Positions 45,110 through 56,566 of a stretch of DNA of 64,000 bases are shown here, in pieces. This DNA comes from Stutzerimonas stutzeri. GTDB lineage: Bacteria; Pseudomonadota; Gammaproteobacteria; Pseudomonadales; Pseudomonadaceae. The position numbers and the translations under genes were made by a program. Location of the stretch: the NCBI RefSeq assembly GCF_018138085.1, contig NZ_CP073105.1:3038001-3102000 (forward strand), given 5' to 3'. Each line of letters opens with the position of its first letter. The first letter of the stretch is position 1. The notes below the pieces were generated by a model, which was given only the letters and a program-made list of their open reading frames with translations, was not told the origin of the DNA and did not search any database.

Positions 45110-45862
45110 ATGAATACCCTTCGCATGATTGCCACGCTGCTGACCGCCGCACTGCTCCCCCTTGCCGGCGATGCGGCCGAAGTGCAGGTTGCCGTCGCCT
45201 CGAACTTCACCAAACCGATGCAGGACATTGCCGAACGCTTCGAGCGGGACACCGGGCACAAGGCGGCGCTCGCGTTTGGCTCGACGGGCAAGCTGTACGC
45301 ACAGATCCGCAACGGCGCGCCGTTCGACGTGCTGCTGGCGGCGGACGACGCGGTGCCGGCCAAACTGGAGCGTGAAGGCCTGGGCGTGAGCGGCAGCCGC
45401 TTTCCGTACGCCATCGGCACCCTGGTGCTGTGGTCGGCCCGCCCGGGTTATGTCGAGGATCAGAACGCCCTCGCCAACCAGCCATATCGACACCTTGCCG
45501 TCGCCAACCCGAAAACGGCCCCCTACGGCGCGGCGGCCATGGCGACACTGGAAAAGCTCGGCCTGACCGAGTCGGCCCGGGGTCGACTGGTCCAGGGTGA
45601 AAACATCGCCCAGACGCATCAGTTCGTGGCCAGCGGTAATGCCGAACTCGGCTTCGTCGCGCTTTCCCAGGTAGTGGAAAACGGTGCAATAGGCCAGGGC
45701 TCGGGCTGGATAGTCCCGTCGACCTACCATCCACCTATCCGACAGGACGCCCTTTTGTTGCTCCAGGGTCGCGACAACCCAGCCGCGCAGGCGCTGCTCG
45801 ACTACCTCAAGAGTGACAAGGCAGGCGAGGTAATCAAAGCGTACGGCTACAGCCTGAAATGA
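45110..45862 (+). CDS. modA: Molybdate ABC transporter, substrate-binding protein
   Basis: The 250-residue product starts at ATG 45110 with GAGGAG upstream. It has a signal peptide ([23 protein letters not shown]) and the ModA core [40 protein letters not shown]. Ser/Thr-rich binding loops (SNFT, GSTGK) are typical of molybdate binding. It ends in ATGATG overlap with modB. A frame reaching back to 45053 overlaps modE and is not used. Confidence 0.94.
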   Translation: MNTLRMIATLLTAALLPLAGDAAEVQVAVASNFTKPMQDIAERFERDTGHKAALAFGSTGKLYAQIRNGAPFDVLLAADDAVPAKLEREGLGVSGSRFPYAIGTLVLWSARPGYVEDQNALANQPYRHLAVANPKTAPYGAAAMATLEKLGLTESARGRLVQGENIAQTHQFVASGNAELGFVALSQVVENGAIGQGSGWIVPSTYHPPIRQDALLLLQGRDNPAAQALLDYLKSDKAGEVIKAYGYSLK

Positions 45863-46542
45863 TGCCGTTGGACGATATCGGCCTGGCTGCGGTTGTGCTC
45901 ACGCTCAAGCTCGCAGGCGTCACGACGTTGCTGTTGCTGCTGATCGGCACCCCCATAGCCTGGTGGCTGGCGCGGACGCGCTCTCGGCTCAAGGGGCCGA
46001 TCAGCGCAGTGGTGGCGTTACCGCTGGTGCTGCCGCCCACCGTGCTGGGCTTTTACCTGCTGGTCGCCATGGGCCCCAACGGACCGATTGGCCAACTCAC
46101 CCAGAGTCTGGGGTTGGGCACGCTGCCGTTCACCTTCGCCGGGCTCGTCGTGGCTTCGGTGTTCTATTCCATGCCGTTCGTGGTGCAGCCGTTGCACAAC
46201 GCCTTCGAAGCCATCGGTGAAGCGCCGCTGGAAGCCGCTGCGACATTGCGAGCCGGCCCACTGGACACCTTCTTCACGGTCGTATTGCCTCTTGCAAGAC
46301 CTGGCTTCGTCACGGCCAGCATCCTGGGCTTTGCCCATACCGTTGGAGAATTCGGCGTGGTGCTGATGATCGGCGGCAACATCCCGGAGAAAACGCGTGT
46401 GCTGTCGGTGCAAATCTACGACCACGTCGAGGCCATGGAATACGCACAGGCACACTGGCTGGCCGGAGGCATGCTGGTGTTCTCCTTCGTAGTGCTGCTG
46501 GCGCTGTATGGAAGCCGATCTTCGCAGGGGTTACGCAGATGA
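45859..46542 (+). CDS. modB: Molybdate ABC transporter permease
   Basis: A 227-residue membrane protein with about five helices. The EAA loop motif of ABC permeases is clear ([29 protein letters not shown], about residues 118-145). The ATG overlaps the modA stop. It forms the channel that ModC powers. Confidence 0.94.
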   Translation: MMPLDDIGLAAVVLTLKLAGVTTLLLLLIGTPIAWWLARTRSRLKGPISAVVALPLVLPPTVLGFYLLVAMGPNGPIGQLTQSLGLGTLPFTFAGLVVASVFYSMPFVVQPLHNAFEAIGEAPLEAAATLRAGPLDTFFTVVLPLARPGFVTASILGFAHTVGEFGVVLMIGGNIPEKTRVLSVQIYDHVEAMEYAQAHWLAGGMLVFSFVVLLALYGSRSSQGLRR

Positions 46543-47630
46543 GCGACAAACCAGGCGGCATTCATGCACAACTTCGAATGTCGCATCCCGGCTTTCAGCT
46601 GGACGTGGAATTGACGCTGCCCGGCCGCGGTATCTCTGCCCTTTTCGGCCCTTCCGGCTCAGGAAAAACCAGCTGCCTGCGTAGCCTGGCAGGCCTGGAA
46701 CACAAAACCGCAGGGCGGGTTGAAGTCAACGGCGAATGCTGGCAGGACTCGGCTAGCGGCCGCTTCGTACCGCCACATCGACGCCCGATCGGCTATGTAT
46801 TCCAGGACGCCAACCTGTTCGCTCATCTGTCGGTGAAGGGCAACCTGGAATACGGCATGAAGCGTGTCGCGCAGGGTCGGCGCCGTGTGGTCTGGGGGCA
46901 GGCGATCGAACTGCTCGGCATCGGCCATTTGCTCGGGCGCAGCCCCGACCGGCTGTCCGGCGGAGAGCGACAACGGGCAGCGATCGCCCGCGCCTTGCTG
47001 ACCAGCCCCGAACTGTTATTGCTGGACGAGCCACTGGCGGCCCTGGACTTCAAGCGCAAGCAGGAGATTCTGCCCTACCTGGAGCGCCTGCATGGCGAAC
47101 TGGACATCCCGGTCATTTATGTCAGCCACGCGGCGGATGAAGTGGCGCGGCTAGCCGATTATCTGGTGCTGCTCGACGAAGGGCGGGTGGTCGCTCAGGG
47201 GCGTTTACAGGAAACCTTGGCGCGCCTCGATCTGCCCACCGCATTCGGTGAAGATGCCGGCGTGGTGATCGACTCGGTGATTGCCGGACATGATCCGAGT
47301 TACCACCTGACGCGCCTGGCGTTCCCCGGCGGTGAAGTCCTGGTGGCCAGGCGTGACGAAGCGATCGGCCGGCCGCTACGCTTTCGGGTGCATGCGCGCG
47401 ACGTCAGCCTGGCGCTGGAAAAAGCCGAGGGTACCAGCATCAGCAACCTGCTGCCCGCGTGCGTCGAGCAAGTCGTGGCGGCGGACACACCGGCCCATGT
47501 ACTGGTGCGATTGAATGCCCAGGGCACGCCACTGCTGGCACGCATTACGCGCCGTTCGGCCGATCAGCTGGCCGTGCAGCCGGGCAAAATCCTGTGGGCG
47601 CAGATCAAGGCCGTCGCTCTGCTCGGCTAG
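46539..47630 (+). CDS. modC: Molybdate ABC transporter, ATP-binding protein
   Basis: The 363-residue product has the Walker [10 protein letters not shown] (about residue 34), signature LSGGERQR, Walker [13 protein letters not shown] and H-loop region [18 protein letters not shown]-terminal TOBE domain follows ([26 protein letters not shown]..., about residues 270-360), as expected for ModC. It starts inside the modB stop. It is the last gene of the operon. Confidence 0.95.
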   Translation: MSDKPGGIHAQLRMSHPGFQLDVELTLPGRGISALFGPSGSGKTSCLRSLAGLEHKTAGRVEVNGECWQDSASGRFVPPHRRPIGYVFQDANLFAHLSVKGNLEYGMKRVAQGRRRVVWGQAIELLGIGHLLGRSPDRLSGGERQRAAIARALLTSPELLLLDEPLAALDFKRKQEILPYLERLHGELDIPVIYVSHAADEVARLADYLVLLDEGRVVAQGRLQETLARLDLPTAFGEDAGVVIDSVIAGHDPSYHLTRLAFPGGEVLVARRDEAIGRPLRFRVHARDVSLALEKAEGTSISNLLPACVEQVVAADTPAHVLVRLNAQGTPLLARITRRSADQLAVQPGKILWAQIKAVALLG

Positions 47631-47636
47631 GACGAT

Positions 47637-48368
47637 TCAAAGTCCGAGCGCCAATACAACCAGCACAGCGCACTCCACCAGCTCCAGCAGTGCACCCGCG
47701 GTATCACCGGTGGTACCGCCGATGCGTCGACACATCGCCCGTCGCGACAACCAGCCGACGCCGACGGTCGCAGCGAGTGCCAGCCAGCCGCTCGAGCCCA
47801 AGGCCAGGCAGACAAGGACGACACCGCCGAGCACGATACGACTCGTATTGCGTGGCATCTGCTCGGCCAACACCTGACCGAGCCCGCCCGGCCGAACGTA
47901 TGGCGTCGTCAGAAACAGGCCCAGCAAGGCACTGCGGCCAAGCAGGGGAGCCAGCAACAGCGCCAATCGCTGATCGGCGGCCAGCAGTGTCCAGAGCGCG
48001 ACGAACTTGAGCAACAGCAGCAGTACCAGTACCACCACGGCGATCGGACCGCTGCGCGGATCCTTCATGATCGTCAGGGTGCGCTCACGGTCGCCGAAGC
48101 CGCCGAGCCAGGCATCGGCACTGTCGGCGAGGCCATCCAGGTGCAACCCGCCGGTCAACGCGACCCAGCCCGTCAGCAGCAGTGCCGCCAGCAACGGTGC
48201 CGAGGCGTTTTCCAAGACGGTGCCTAGGAGCCAGAGCATCGCTCCCAGCAACAGGCCCACCAATGGGTAATACAGCAGCGAACGGCCTACCGCCTGCGGC
48301 TCGGGCATGCGGTCAAGGCGCACCGGCAGGCTGGTCAGAAATTGCAGCGCGATCAGGAACGGCTGCAT
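47637..48368 (-). CDS. cobS: Adenosylcobinamide-GDP ribazoletransferase
   Basis: The enzyme joins alpha-ribazole to adenosylcobinamide-GDP, the last step to adenosylcobalamin. The 243-residue membrane protein from ATG 48368 ([18 protein letters not shown]) has several hydrophobic segments and the conserved motif GGLHLDGLADSADAWLGG. It is the last gene of the minus-strand cobalamin run, overlapping cobC by 16 nt, and lies tail-to-tail with modC. Confidence 0.93.
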   Translation of the reverse strand: MQPFLIALQFLTSLPVRLDRMPEPQAVGRSLLYYPLVGLLLGAMLWLLGTVLENASAPLLAALLLTGWVALTGGLHLDGLADSADAWLGGFGDRERTLTIMKDPRSGPIAVVVLVLLLLLKFVALWTLLAADQRLALLLAPLLGRSALLGLFLTTPYVRPGGLGQVLAEQMPRNTSRIVLGGVVLVCLALGSSGWLALAATVGVGWLSRRAMCRRIGGTTGDTAGALLELVECAVLVVLALGL

Positions 48369-48946
48369 GCTTCCTCCATCCAGAGCGTGGCGTCGCGGAA
48401 GCCGACCTTCAAGCCGAACAAGTCGCCATGCCGCACCTCGACCTGCAGCAGCCGCTCGCGTGGCAATCCGCGCGCCTCGGCCAGCAGCAACCGCATCACT
48501 CCGCCGTGAGTCACCAGCAACACCCGCTCGCCTGCACAACGGTCGGTGAGACGCTCGAGAGCGGTCAGGACGCGCGCTTCGAACGCCACCAGCGGCTCGC
48601 CTCCCGGCGGCGTGAAACCATAGGGATCGTTCCAGAACCGGCCCAGCTCGACGCTCTGATCGACCATCAGCTCGGCTGCCGTTCGCCCTTCCCAGTCGCC
48701 GAAGTCCAGCTCGCGAAAGCCGGGCTCTATTTCCAGTTCGAGCTTCTGACGCTCGGCCAGCTCGCGCGCGAACCGTGCACAGCGAACGAGTGGCGAGCTG
48801 ACGATTCGCTGCCATGGACCGCCGTTCGAGACGGCCTGGCGTAGTTGCTGCCAACCCGTAGTGGTCAGCTCATCATCGAGACGACCACGAAAGCCGCCGC
48901 CCGCGACGGTCTCGCCGTGACGCAACAGATCAAGCCGCAGGTTCAT
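48353..48946 (-). CDS. cobC: Alpha-ribazole phosphatase-like histidine phosphatase
   Basis: The 197-residue product is a histidine phosphatase with [45 protein letters not shown] and a later His in [11 protein letters not shown]. It would remove phosphate from alpha-ribazole phosphate or adenosylcobalamin-5'-phosphate. The start at ATG 48946 overlaps the cobT stop. Family assignment is firm; the exact substrate rests on position in the cob run. Confidence 0.88.
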   Translation of the reverse strand: MNLRLDLLRHGETVAGGGFRGRLDDELTTTGWQQLRQAVSNGGPWQRIVSSPLVRCARFARELAERQKLELEIEPGFRELDFGDWEGRTAAELMVDQSVELGRFWNDPYGFTPPGGEPLVAFEARVLTALERLTDRCAGERVLLVTHGGVMRLLLAEARGLPRERLLQVEVRHGDLFGLKVGFRDATLWMEEACSRS

Positions 48947-49994
48947 GGTCACGCCCGCTGACCGCCGCCTCGGCAAAAGTCGCCATGCCGCCGTGCAGCT
49001 CGCAGGCCAGCCGCAGCAGCGGCACCGCCAGCGCTGCGCCGCTGCCCTCTCCCAGCCGCAGACCAAGGTCGAGCAAGGGCTGCGCGTCGAGCGCATCGAG
49101 CACGGCCAGATGTCCAGGCTCGGCCGAGCGATGGGCGAACAGCAGCCAATCCCGGCAGGCGGGGTTCAGCCGTACCGCGCACAACGCGGCGACACTGCAA
49201 ATGAAGCCATCCACCAACGCCACAATGCCGTGTTGGGCGCAGGTCAGATAGGCACCCGTGAGCGCCGCAAGCTCGAAGCCGCCCACGCGCTGCATCCACT
49301 CCAGCGCGCCATGATCGCCGGCATGCAATGCCAGCGCGCGTTCGATCACCTCGCGCTTGCGCGCCACGCCGGCCTCGTCCAGACCCGTTCCAGGACCCGC
49401 GAGCCGGCGAGGTTCGCAGGCCAGCAACGCGCAGGCCAGCGTCGCGGCCGTGGTCGTGTTGCCGATGCCCATCTCGCCACCGATGAACAGGGCGGACTGC
49501 TCGTCGTGCGCACGCAACACACTGTCGCACCCAGCCCGCATGGCCTGCTGGCAGGTATCGGCGCTCATCGCCGGGCCTTCGGCGAAATTCGCGGTACCCG
49601 CGCCTAACGCCAGATGCCGCACACCGGACAACGGTCCGATCGGTATCGCCGTGCCAAGATCGACCACTTCAAGCCTGGCGCCCAACTGACGGGCCAGCAC
49701 GCTTATTGCCGCGCCGCCGTTGACGAAGTTGCCCAGCATTTGTCCGGTTACCGACTGTGGAAACGCGGAGACACCTTCTGCGACGACACCATGATCGCCG
49801 GCAAAAACCGTGATCCAGACCGGATCCACGCTCGGCCGCGCCTGGCCACGCAGGGCCGCCAGATGCGGGACCAACGCGTCAAGGCGCCCCAATGCGCCGC
49901 CCGGCTTGGTCAACTGAGCGTCGCGCTCGGATGCAGCCAGGCGCGCCGGTTCATCCAGCGCGCGGCAAGGCTCCAACCACCACTGTTCGATCAA
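48930..49994 (-). CDS. cobT: Nicotinate-nucleotide-dimethylbenzimidazole phosphoribosyltransferase
   Basis: CobT makes alpha-ribazole phosphate from DMB and nicotinate mononucleotide. The 354-residue product starts at TTG 49994, with AAGGGAG upstream. Conserved motifs include [39 protein letters not shown] and the C-terminal [17 protein letters not shown]. It lies between cobU and cobC with overlapping ends. Confidence 0.94.
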   Translation of the reverse strand: MIEQWWLEPCRALDEPARLAASERDAQLTKPGGALGRLDALVPHLAALRGQARPSVDPVWITVFAGDHGVVAEGVSAFPQSVTGQMLGNFVNGGAAISVLARQLGARLEVVDLGTAIPIGPLSGVRHLALGAGTANFAEGPAMSADTCQQAMRAGCDSVLRAHDEQSALFIGGEMGIGNTTTAATLACALLACEPRRLAGPGTGLDEAGVARKREVIERALALHAGDHGALEWMQRVGGFELAALTGAYLTCAQHGIVALVDGFICSVAALCAVRLNPACRDWLLFAHRSAEPGHLAVLDALDAQPLLDLGLRLGEGSGAALAVPLLRLACELHGGMATFAEAAVSGRDHEPAA

Positions 49995-50512
49995 AGCGGT
50001 TCTCCCTTCAACGTCATCGGCAAGCCCGCCACGGTAAACACCACGCGCCCGCAACGCTCGGCCAGGGCCTGATGCAGCCAGCCCGCCTCGTCGACATAAC
50101 GCCGGCTCAGCTCACCCAGCGGAACCACGCCCAGCCCGGTTTCGTTGCTGACCAGCAGTACCCTGCCTGGCAACGCAGCCACGCAGTCGAGCAGCGCATC
50201 CCGCTCGGCAGCCAGGCGCGTCGTATCGTCCAGCATCAACAGGTTGGTCAACCACAGGGTCAGGCAGTCCACCAGCAGGCAGCGCTCAGGGCTGGCGTGT
50301 TCACGCAGCACCGCGGCCAGGGCCAGCGGCTCCTCGACCAGCGTCCAGCCAGCCGGCCGACGCGCCCGGTGCTGCGCGATACGAGCGCTCATTTCACCGT
50401 CCAGCGGCTGGCTGGTGGCGATGTAGGTGACCGGCAGGCCGCTTTCGCCTGCCAGCCGCTCGGCCAGTCGGCTCTTGCCGGAGCGGGCGCCGCCGAGAAT
50501 CAGTTCGATCAT
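49991..50512 (-). CDS. cobU: Adenosylcobinamide kinase/guanylyltransferase
   Basis: The bifunctional enzyme phosphorylates adenosylcobinamide and adds GMP. The 173-residue product from ATG 50512 begins [20 protein letters not shown] (P-loop). It contains the family His-region ([19 protein letters not shown]), [12 protein letters not shown] and [11 protein letters not shown]. It is called CobP in Pseudomonas denitrificans nomenclature. It overlaps cobT. Confidence 0.94.
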   Translation of the reverse strand: MIELILGGARSGKSRLAERLAGESGLPVTYIATSQPLDGEMSARIAQHRARRPAGWTLVEEPLALAAVLREHASPERCLLVDCLTLWLTNLLMLDDTTRLAAERDALLDCVAALPGRVLLVSNETGLGVVPLGELSRRYVDEAGWLHQALAERCGRVVFTVAGLPMTLKGEPL

Positions 50513-50519
50513 GCCGTGG

Positions 50520-51980
50520 TCACTCCGGGTCAAGGCCGCACAGGCTTTTCAGCCGTGCGGTGTCCACATGCGCCTCGACCATGTCGGCCAGACGCTCGAT
50601 GTCGCGCTCACGCAGTGCGTGGTAGTCGACCCGCTGCGCCTCATTCAGCCCGGCCCAGCCAAGCAGCGCCTGGCAGGCTTCGGGGGTTTCGAACAATCCA
50701 TGAAGGTAGGTGCCGAGAACCTGCCCATCGGCGCTGACCGCCCCGTCCATTCGCCCGTCTTCCAGCCGAACGGCGGCGAGTTCCAACGCCGGGCCTTGGC
50801 TGATGCCGGCATGGATTTCGTAGCCCTCGATCGGGGCATCACCAAGCAGAAGATGGCCACGGACGTTGCGCAATTGCTTCTGCGCGGCCAGTTCGGTGGT
50901 CAGCGTCAGCAGGCCCAACCCTTCGCTCTGTCCCGCCTCACCTTCAATCCCCAGCGGGTCGGCAATCCGCTCGCCGAGCATCTGCAAACCGCCGCAGATG
51001 CCGAGCACTTTTCCGCCGTAGCGCAGGTGACGGTGGATGGCCGCATCCCAGCCGTTTTCGCGCAGCCAGGCGAGGTCGGCACGAACGCTTTTCGAGCCAG
51101 GCAGGATGATCAGGTCGGCACCCGGGATCGCCTGCCCCGGCCCCACAAACCGCAAATCCACCTGCGGATGCAGGCGCAACGGGTCGAAATCGGTGTGATT
51201 GCTGATGCGCGGCAGCGCCGGCACCACGACCCTGAGGGTGTGTGCGGCCTTGGCGGATTGACGCAGGTCGATTGCGTCCTCGGCTTCCAGATGGAAGTCC
51301 ATAAGATAGGGCAGCACGCCGAGCACCGGCTTGCCGGTGCGTCGTTCGAGCCAGTCCAGGCCGGGCTGCAGCAGCGCGATGTCGCCGCGAAACCGGTTGA
51401 TCACGAAGCCCTTGACCCGCGCCTGCTCGCTGGCACTGAGCAGCTCCAGCGTGCCGACCAGATGGGCGAAGACACCACCCTTGTCGATATCGGCGATCAG
51501 GATAACCGGGCAGTCCACCGCTTCGGCAAAGCCCATGTTGGCGATGTCGTTGGCACGCAGATTGATCTCGGCGGGCGACCCGGCGCCCTCGACCATCACC
51601 ACCCGATACGCCTCACTCAGGCGGCGATGGGAGGCCAGCACCGCTTCCATCGCCACGCGCTTGTAGTCGTGGTAGGCCACCGCGTCCATGTTGCTTACCG
51701 CATGGCCATGGATGATGACCTGCGCGCCGACGTCACTGTTGGGCTTGAGCAGGATCGGATTCATGTCGGTATGTGGTGCCAGCCCGGCCGCCTCAGCCTG
51801 CACCGCCTGGGCACGGCCGATCTCGCCGCCGTCTGCCGTTACCGCACTGTTGAGCGCCATGTTCTGCGGTTTGAACGGAGCCACCGTCACCTGCTGCCGA
51901 CGCAGCCAGCGGCACAGCGCCGTGACCAGGGTGCTCTTGCCGGCATCCGATGTTGTTCCCTGCACCATCAGCGTGCTCAT
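50520..51980 (-). CDS. cobQ: Cobyric acid synthase
   Basis: CobQ amidates four carboxylates of adenosylcobyrinic diamide using glutamine and ATP. The 486-residue product has an N-terminal ATP-binding domain ([21 protein letters not shown]). The C-terminal glutamine amidotransferase domain has the nucleophilic Cys in [15 protein letters not shown] (about residue 330). Conserved [20 protein letters not shown] is present. The start overlaps the cobD stop. Confidence 0.95.
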   Translation of the reverse strand: MSTLMVQGTTSDAGKSTLVTALCRWLRRQQVTVAPFKPQNMALNSAVTADGGEIGRAQAVQAEAAGLAPHTDMNPILLKPNSDVGAQVIIHGHAVSNMDAVAYHDYKRVAMEAVLASHRRLSEAYRVVMVEGAGSPAEINLRANDIANMGFAEAVDCPVILIADIDKGGVFAHLVGTLELLSASEQARVKGFVINRFRGDIALLQPGLDWLERRTGKPVLGVLPYLMDFHLEAEDAIDLRQSAKAAHTLRVVVPALPRISNHTDFDPLRLHPQVDLRFVGPGQAIPGADLIILPGSKSVRADLAWLRENGWDAAIHRHLRYGGKVLGICGGLQMLGERIADPLGIEGEAGQSEGLGLLTLTTELAAQKQLRNVRGHLLLGDAPIEGYEIHAGISQGPALELAAVRLEDGRMDGAVSADGQVLGTYLHGLFETPEACQALLGWAGLNEAQRVDYHALRERDIERLADMVEAHVDTARLKSLCGLDPE

Positions 51981-52969
51981 TGGTCGGCCTCCCGATACTC
52001 TGCGAGCGCGTCCGCCAGGCGTGACCAGCCCGCCTCGTCTGGCGGAAGGCCGAAACGCAGGCTGGGTGGATATTGGAAGCGTCGCAGCAGGATGCCTCGG
52101 CGGGCGAACGACTCGTATAGCCGCTCGGAATCATCGCTGACGACCCACTGAAACAGACCACAGCCGCCGACTGGCGCCAGCCCGTTCGCGGTCAACAGGT
52201 GCGCCAGGCGTTGGGTGTCGGCCAGGAGCCGCTCGCGCTGCCGGCGCTGGCCGGCGTGATCGGCCAGCAGTGAGGCGCCGACGTACCGAGTCGGTCCGGC
52301 GATCGGCCAAGGGCCGAGCTCCTTGCTCAGCGCCGCCAACAGCTCGGGCTCGGCGAGCACGAAGCCGAGCCGCGCGCCGGCCATGGCGAAGAACTTGCCG
52401 AACGAGCGCAACACGATCAGCCCTGGCAGGTGCGCATGCGCCGCCAGACTGCATTCGGGCGAGAGATCGATGAAGGCTTCGTCGACCACCAGCCAGCCGC
52501 CACGCGCCGCCAAGCACGCATGCCAGGCCAACAGTTGCTCGGCGGCTAGAAAACGCCCGGTGGGATTGTTCGGATTGACCACCACCAGCACGTCGAGGCC
52601 ATCCAGCGCACGTGGCACGCTGCCTTCGCTGAATTCGCTGAGCCGATGACCTTCGCGGCGCCAGGCCTCTGCGTGCTCGGCATAGCAGGGCGAAACGATG
52701 CCGACCTGCGAGGTGCGTCTCAGCCTGGGAAGCAGCTGGATAGCCGCCTGCGACCCGGGCACCGGCAGCAGTGAGGAGACGCCGTAATAATCGCGCGCGA
52801 CGGCCTCCAGCTCGTCATCGGCATCCGGCAGACGGTTCCATGCATCGTCTGGAATCGCCGGCAGGTCGAACCCGTATGGCGCGATACCGGTCGACAGGTC
52901 GAGCCAGCGTGCCAGGGGTATGTCGAAGGCCTGCGCGGCCGCCCGTAATCGTCCGCCGTGCTCAAGCAT
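51977..52969 (-). CDS. cobD: Threonine-phosphate decarboxylase
   Basis: A PLP enzyme that makes (R)-1-aminopropan-2-ol O-phosphate for the nucleotide loop. The 330-residue product starts at ATG 52969 ([29 protein letters not shown]). Family motifs include [21 protein letters not shown] and the PLP Lys in [17 protein letters not shown]. In Pseudomonas denitrificans naming it is CobC. It overlaps cbiB by 8 nt. Confidence 0.94.
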   Translation of the reverse strand: MLEHGGRLRAAAQAFDIPLARWLDLSTGIAPYGFDLPAIPDDAWNRLPDADDELEAVARDYYGVSSLLPVPGSQAAIQLLPRLRRTSQVGIVSPCYAEHAEAWRREGHRLSEFSEGSVPRALDGLDVLVVVNPNNPTGRFLAAEQLLAWHACLAARGGWLVVDEAFIDLSPECSLAAHAHLPGLIVLRSFGKFFAMAGARLGFVLAEPELLAALSKELGPWPIAGPTRYVGASLLADHAGQRRQRERLLADTQRLAHLLTANGLAPVGGCGLFQWVVSDDSERLYESFARRGILLRRFQYPPSLRFGLPPDEAGWSRLADALAEYREADQ

Positions 52970-53873
52970 CCAGCCAGCCTCCCAGCAGCAACGCCAGCAA
53001 CCAGAGGCCGACACCCGCCCAGACCATGTCCAGCGCGCGCTCGATATCACGCGCAGTCGGGGCCTCGCCCTCCCCCAGCGGCGGCCGCTCGTGCAGCTCA
53101 CCGTGATAGATCGCCGGGCCGCCCAACGACAGGCCCAGCGCCCCCGCCCCGGCCGCCATCACCGGCCCGGCATTGGGGCTGTCCCACTGCGGGGCCTGGC
53201 GTCGCCAACAAGCCCAGGCCCGACGCGTCTGGCCTAGCACCGCGTAGGTCAAGGCAACGAGCCGGGCGGGAAGGTAATTGAGCAGGTCGTCGATTCGCGC
53301 CGCGGCCCAACCGAAGCGCTCGAAGCGTGGATTGCGATAGCCCCACATCGCATCCAGGGTATTGCTCAGGCGGTACAGCACCACGCCAGGCGCACCGGCG
53401 ATGGCGAACCAGAACAGCGCAGCGAATACCGCATCGCTGCCGTTCTCCAGAGCCGATTCGGTCGCCGCGCGTGCCACCCCCTGCTCGTCAAGCGAGCCGG
53501 TATCCCGGCTGACGATGAAACCGACCCGTCGGCGCGCCTCGGCCAGATCGCCCTGACGCAGGGCGAGCGCTACCGGAACCAGGTGCTCGCCAAGGCTGCG
53601 CAGCCCCAGTGCGATGTACAGCAGCAGGACCTCGACGACCCAGCCCACCCCGGGCAGCAGGCTCAGCAACCAGGCAAGCGCCGTCAGCGGTAGCACCGCC
53701 AGGCACCAGGCCGTGACGCCGTGGCTGCGCCAGCCACGGCCATCGGGACCATTGAAATGCGCTTCGAGGCGGTCCGCCAATTGACCGAACAGTACCAGCG
53801 GATGACCGCGACGCGGCTCGCCAAGCACGACGTCCAGCCCGACCCCGGCCAGGCAGCTCAACGCCACGCTCAT
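52962..53873 (-). CDS. cbiB: Adenosylcobinamide-phosphate synthase
   Basis: A membrane enzyme (CbiB; CobD in Pseudomonas naming) that couples aminopropanol phosphate to adenosylcobyric acid. The 303-residue product has several hydrophobic segments and the family motifs [53 protein letters not shown] and [11 protein letters not shown]. Its ATG overlaps the bluB stop. Confidence 0.94.
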   Translation of the reverse strand: MSVALSCLAGVGLDVVLGEPRRGHPLVLFGQLADRLEAHFNGPDGRGWRSHGVTAWCLAVLPLTALAWLLSLLPGVGWVVEVLLLYIALGLRSLGEHLVPVALALRQGDLAEARRRVGFIVSRDTGSLDEQGVARAATESALENGSDAVFAALFWFAIAGAPGVVLYRLSNTLDAMWGYRNPRFERFGWAAARIDDLLNYLPARLVALTYAVLGQTRRAWACWRRQAPQWDSPNAGPVMAAGAGALGLSLGGPAIYHGELHERPPLGEGEAPTARDIERALDMVWAGVGLWLLALLLGGWLDA

Positions 53874-54520
53874 TCGCCTGCTCCCCAGCCGTTATGGAAC
53901 AGCAGCTCGTGCAGCGGTCGGGGCTGAGTCCAGCCCGTCAGCGCCAGCATCGGTGCCGGGTAGAACTCGGCAACCGGTCCCAGACAGACCACCGCGACCG
54001 GCTGGGCGCCCTCGGGCATTTCCAGAAGTGCGGCCAATGCCTGCGGATCGAACAGCGACACCCAGCCCATGCCCAGCCCTTCCGCACGGGCTGCAAGCCA
54101 GAGGTTCTGAATGGCGCAGGCGGCAGAAGCCAGGTCCATTTCGGGCATGGTGCGGCGACCGAAGACGTGGCCTTCGCGCCCATCCATCAAGGCCACCACG
54201 AGCAATCCGGCGCACTCACGGATCCCTTCCACCTTCAACTGCATGAATTCGCTGCCCCGCTCGCCCAGCTCTCCGGCGGTGCGCTGGCGCTCCTCGTCCA
54301 CCTGCTCGGCTATCGCCTCGCGCAAGTCGCTCCGGGTGATACGGATGAACCGCCACGGCTGCATCAGCCCGACGCTCGGCGCCATGTGCGCAGCTTCGAG
54401 CAGCCGCCCGAGCAGCGCCGGCTCGATCTCTCCGGCCACGAAGTGACGCATGTCGCGCCGTTCGGCGATTGCCCGGTAGACGCCGGCGCGCTCGGCCGCG
54501 GAGAAGGCGTGCTCGCTCAT
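53870..54520 (-). CDS. bluB: 5,6-dimethylbenzimidazole synthase BluB
   Basis: BluB cleaves reduced FMN with oxygen to make DMB, the lower ligand of B12. The 216-residue nitroreductase-like protein starts at ATG 54520. The motif [40 protein letters not shown] is the BluB N-terminal FMN-binding region. It supplies DMB for cobT. A longer frame to 54637 overlaps cobB and is rejected. It lies between cobB and cbiB with overlapping ends. Confidence 0.93.
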   Translation of the reverse strand: MSEHAFSAAERAGVYRAIAERRDMRHFVAGEIEPALLGRLLEAAHMAPSVGLMQPWRFIRITRSDLREAIAEQVDEERQRTAGELGERGSEFMQLKVEGIRECAGLLVVALMDGREGHVFGRRTMPEMDLASAACAIQNLWLAARAEGLGMGWVSLFDPQALAALLEMPEGAQPVAVVCLGPVAEFYPAPMLALTGWTQPRPLHELLFHNGWGAGE

Positions 54521-55812
54521 GGCCGAAACAGCGCAGCGGCTGCCTCCGGCGCCGAGGGTAGATAAAGGTGGATATAGCTGGCGGTCAACCGGCCCTGCCG
54601 ATACACCGGCTCGGCGGTGCGCTTGTAATTGGGGCATTGACCATGCGCCAGCGGCTGCAGCGTCGTTTCGAGCGACGAGTGATGATAGGTGTGCCCGCGC
54701 AGACGCCCCTCCGGCAGCTCAACCTCCTGCAACGCCAGCGCCGTGAGGCGTGGCTGCAGCCTGGCCTCGCCTGGCAGCACACCGAGCATCGCTTCGCGAG
54801 CGCCGGCCTTGTCGGTGAGGCTGTCGAGCAGATAGAGCATGCCGCCGCACTCGGCGAGGATCGGCTTACCGGCCGCATGATGTGCACGAATGGCATCGCC
54901 GATCGGCAGGTTGCGGCTGAGCGCCTGCATGTGCAGCTCCGGGTAACCGCCAGGCAGATACAGGCTGTCTACCGACGGTAGCCGCGCATAGCGCAGCGGC
55001 GAAAAGAACAGCAACTCGGCGCCAAGCGCGCGCAGCAGATCGAGATTGGCCTGGTAGATGAAGGCGAACGCCGGGTCGCGCGCCACTCCGATACGCACAC
55101 CTTGCAACAGGGGCGGCAGCTCGACGGGGTCAGCCGGCACGAAGCGAACCGGGGCCGGGAGCTCACAATCGGCACTGGCTTGCAGCGCATCGGCCACCGC
55201 GTCGAGACGGTCGTCCAGATCGGCCAGCTCCTGCGCCTGCACCAATCCCAGGTGACGACTCGGCAGATTGGCCGCCTCGCTACGCGGCAGTGCGCCGAAC
55301 CAGCCAATGTGCGGCGGCAGGCAGTCGCGCAGAATCTCGCCGTGGCGGCTGCTGCCCACCCGGTTGGCAAGCACGCCCGCGAACGGCAGATCCGCTTGGT
55401 AGCTCGCCAGGCCGTGGGCCAACGCGCCGAATGTCTGAGCCATGGCCGATCCGTCCACCACCGAGAGGATCGGGATGCCGAACTTCCGAGCCAGATCGGC
55501 AGCCGACGGCACTCCGTCGAACAGGCCCATCACGCCTTCGATCAGGATGAGATCGGCCTCGCCGGCGGCCTCCCATAGCAATTGCCGGCTCTGCGCCTCG
55601 CCGACCATCCATAGGTCGAGCTGATAGACCGGATGACCACTGGCCCGGGCGAGCACCATGGGATCGAGGAAGTCGGGGCCGCATTTGAATACCCGCACCC
55701 GCTTGCCCTGACGACTGTGCAAGCGTGCCAGCCCCGCCGTAACGGTTGTCTTGCCCTGGCCGGATGCGGGCGCGGCGATCAACAGTGCCGGGCACTGGCG
55801 CGGCGCGTTCAC
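54517..55812 (-). CDS. cobB: Cobyrinate a,c-diamide synthase
   Basis: CobB amidates the a and c side chains of (hydrogeno)byrinate. The 431-residue product has an N-terminal ATP-binding domain (ALLIAAPASGQGKTTVTAGLARLHSRQGKRVRVFKCGPDFLDP). The C-terminal amidotransferase domain carries the Cys in ILAECGGMLYLLDSL (about residue 325). Present with cobQ, it indicates the full late pathway from corrin. It lies after the REP-like hairpin and before bluB. Confidence 0.94.
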   Translation of the reverse strand: MNAPRQCPALLIAAPASGQGKTTVTAGLARLHSRQGKRVRVFKCGPDFLDPMVLARASGHPVYQLDLWMVGEAQSRQLLWEAAGEADLILIEGVMGLFDGVPSAADLARKFGIPILSVVDGSAMAQTFGALAHGLASYQADLPFAGVLANRVGSSRHGEILRDCLPPHIGWFGALPRSEAANLPSRHLGLVQAQELADLDDRLDAVADALQASADCELPAPVRFVPADPVELPPLLQGVRIGVARDPAFAFIYQANLDLLRALGAELLFFSPLRYARLPSVDSLYLPGGYPELHMQALSRNLPIGDAIRAHHAAGKPILAECGGMLYLLDSLTDKAGAREAMLGVLPGEARLQPRLTALALQEVELPEGRLRGHTYHHSSLETTLQPLAHGQCPNYKRTAEPVYRQGRLTASYIHLYLPSAPEAAAALFRP

Positions 55813-55864
55813 CGTGCTGCCCCGCTTTCGGCGTAGACCGATTCAGGTACCAGAGGGGCGGCAC

Positions 55865-55935
55865 CGTAGGGTGGATGACGCTCTACCCATCCACCGCCGG
55901 CAATGGTGGATGAACAAAGCGTCATCCACCCTACG
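55865..55935. repeat. REP-like nested hairpin between cobO and cobB
   Basis: CGTAGGGTGGATGACGC (55865-55881) is a perfect inverted repeat of 55919-55935. A second inner pair (CATCCACC / GGTGGATG) lies within. The whole is a 71-bp double-nested hairpin like the REP-type elements of P. stutzeri. It could stabilise or end part of the cobalamin transcript. Confidence 0.85.
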
Positions 55936-55954
55936 CAGCTCCAGATCGCCGGCA

Positions 55955-56566
55955 TCAGAACTCCACCCCTTTCTGCGCCTTTACCCCGGCCTTGAACGCA
56001 TGTTTGACCAGGCTCATTTCGGTGACGGTATCGGCCGCCTCGATCAGCTTCGGCGGCGCGCCTCGCCCGGTGACCACCACATGCTGCAGCATCGGTCGCG
56101 ATTCGATATCGGCGAGCACGGGATCGAGATCGAGATAGCCGTACTTCAACGCGATGTTCAGCTCGTCGAGCACCACTAGTCCGATCTCCGGATCGGCGAG
56201 CAATTCGGCCGCTACCGCCCAGGCCTCGCGCGCCTTGGCGATGTCGCGCTGGCGATCCTGGGTTTCCCAGGTAAACCCCTCACCCATCACGTGATAGCGC
56301 ACCTCGTTGGAGAAGCGACGGAAGAAATTCTCCTCGCCGGTGCTGGCCGCTCCCTTGATGAACTGCACCACGCCGACCTTCATCCCATGACCGAGCGCTC
56401 GCGCGACCATGCCGAACGCCGAGCTGCTCTTGCCTTTGCCATTACCGGTGTGCACCAGCAACAGGCCATATTCGTCCTGCGCCTCGGCAATCTTCTCGTC
56501 GATGACCGCCTTCTTACGCTGCATCCGCGCCTTGTGGCGTGCGTCGCGCTCGCCGGACTCAGTCAT
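55955..56566 (-). CDS. cobO: Corrinoid adenosyltransferase CobO (BtuR type)
   Basis: It adds the adenosyl group to cob(I)yrinic acid diamide or cob(I)alamin from ATP. The 203-residue product has GLLLVHTGNGKGKSSSAFGMVARALGHG (P-loop, about residues 35-60), then VQFIKGAASTGEENFF and LVVLDELNIALKYGYLD. Full length. It lies between the membrane gene and cobB; the REP-like hairpin separates it from cobB. Confidence 0.94.
   Translation of the reverse strand: MTESGERDARHKARMQRKKAVIDEKIAEAQDEYGLLLVHTGNGKGKSSSAFGMVARALGHGMKVGVVQFIKGAASTGEENFFRRFSNEVRYHVMGEGFTWETQDRQRDIAKAREAWAVAAELLADPEIGLVVLDELNIALKYGYLDLDPVLADIESRPMLQHVVVTGRGAPPKLIEAADTVTEMSLVKHAFKAGVKAQKGVEF

Noticed and set aside
50427..52151. 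A 574-codon plus-strand frame opposite cobQ
   Set aside because: Antisense to an intact cobQ, with no recognisable domain.
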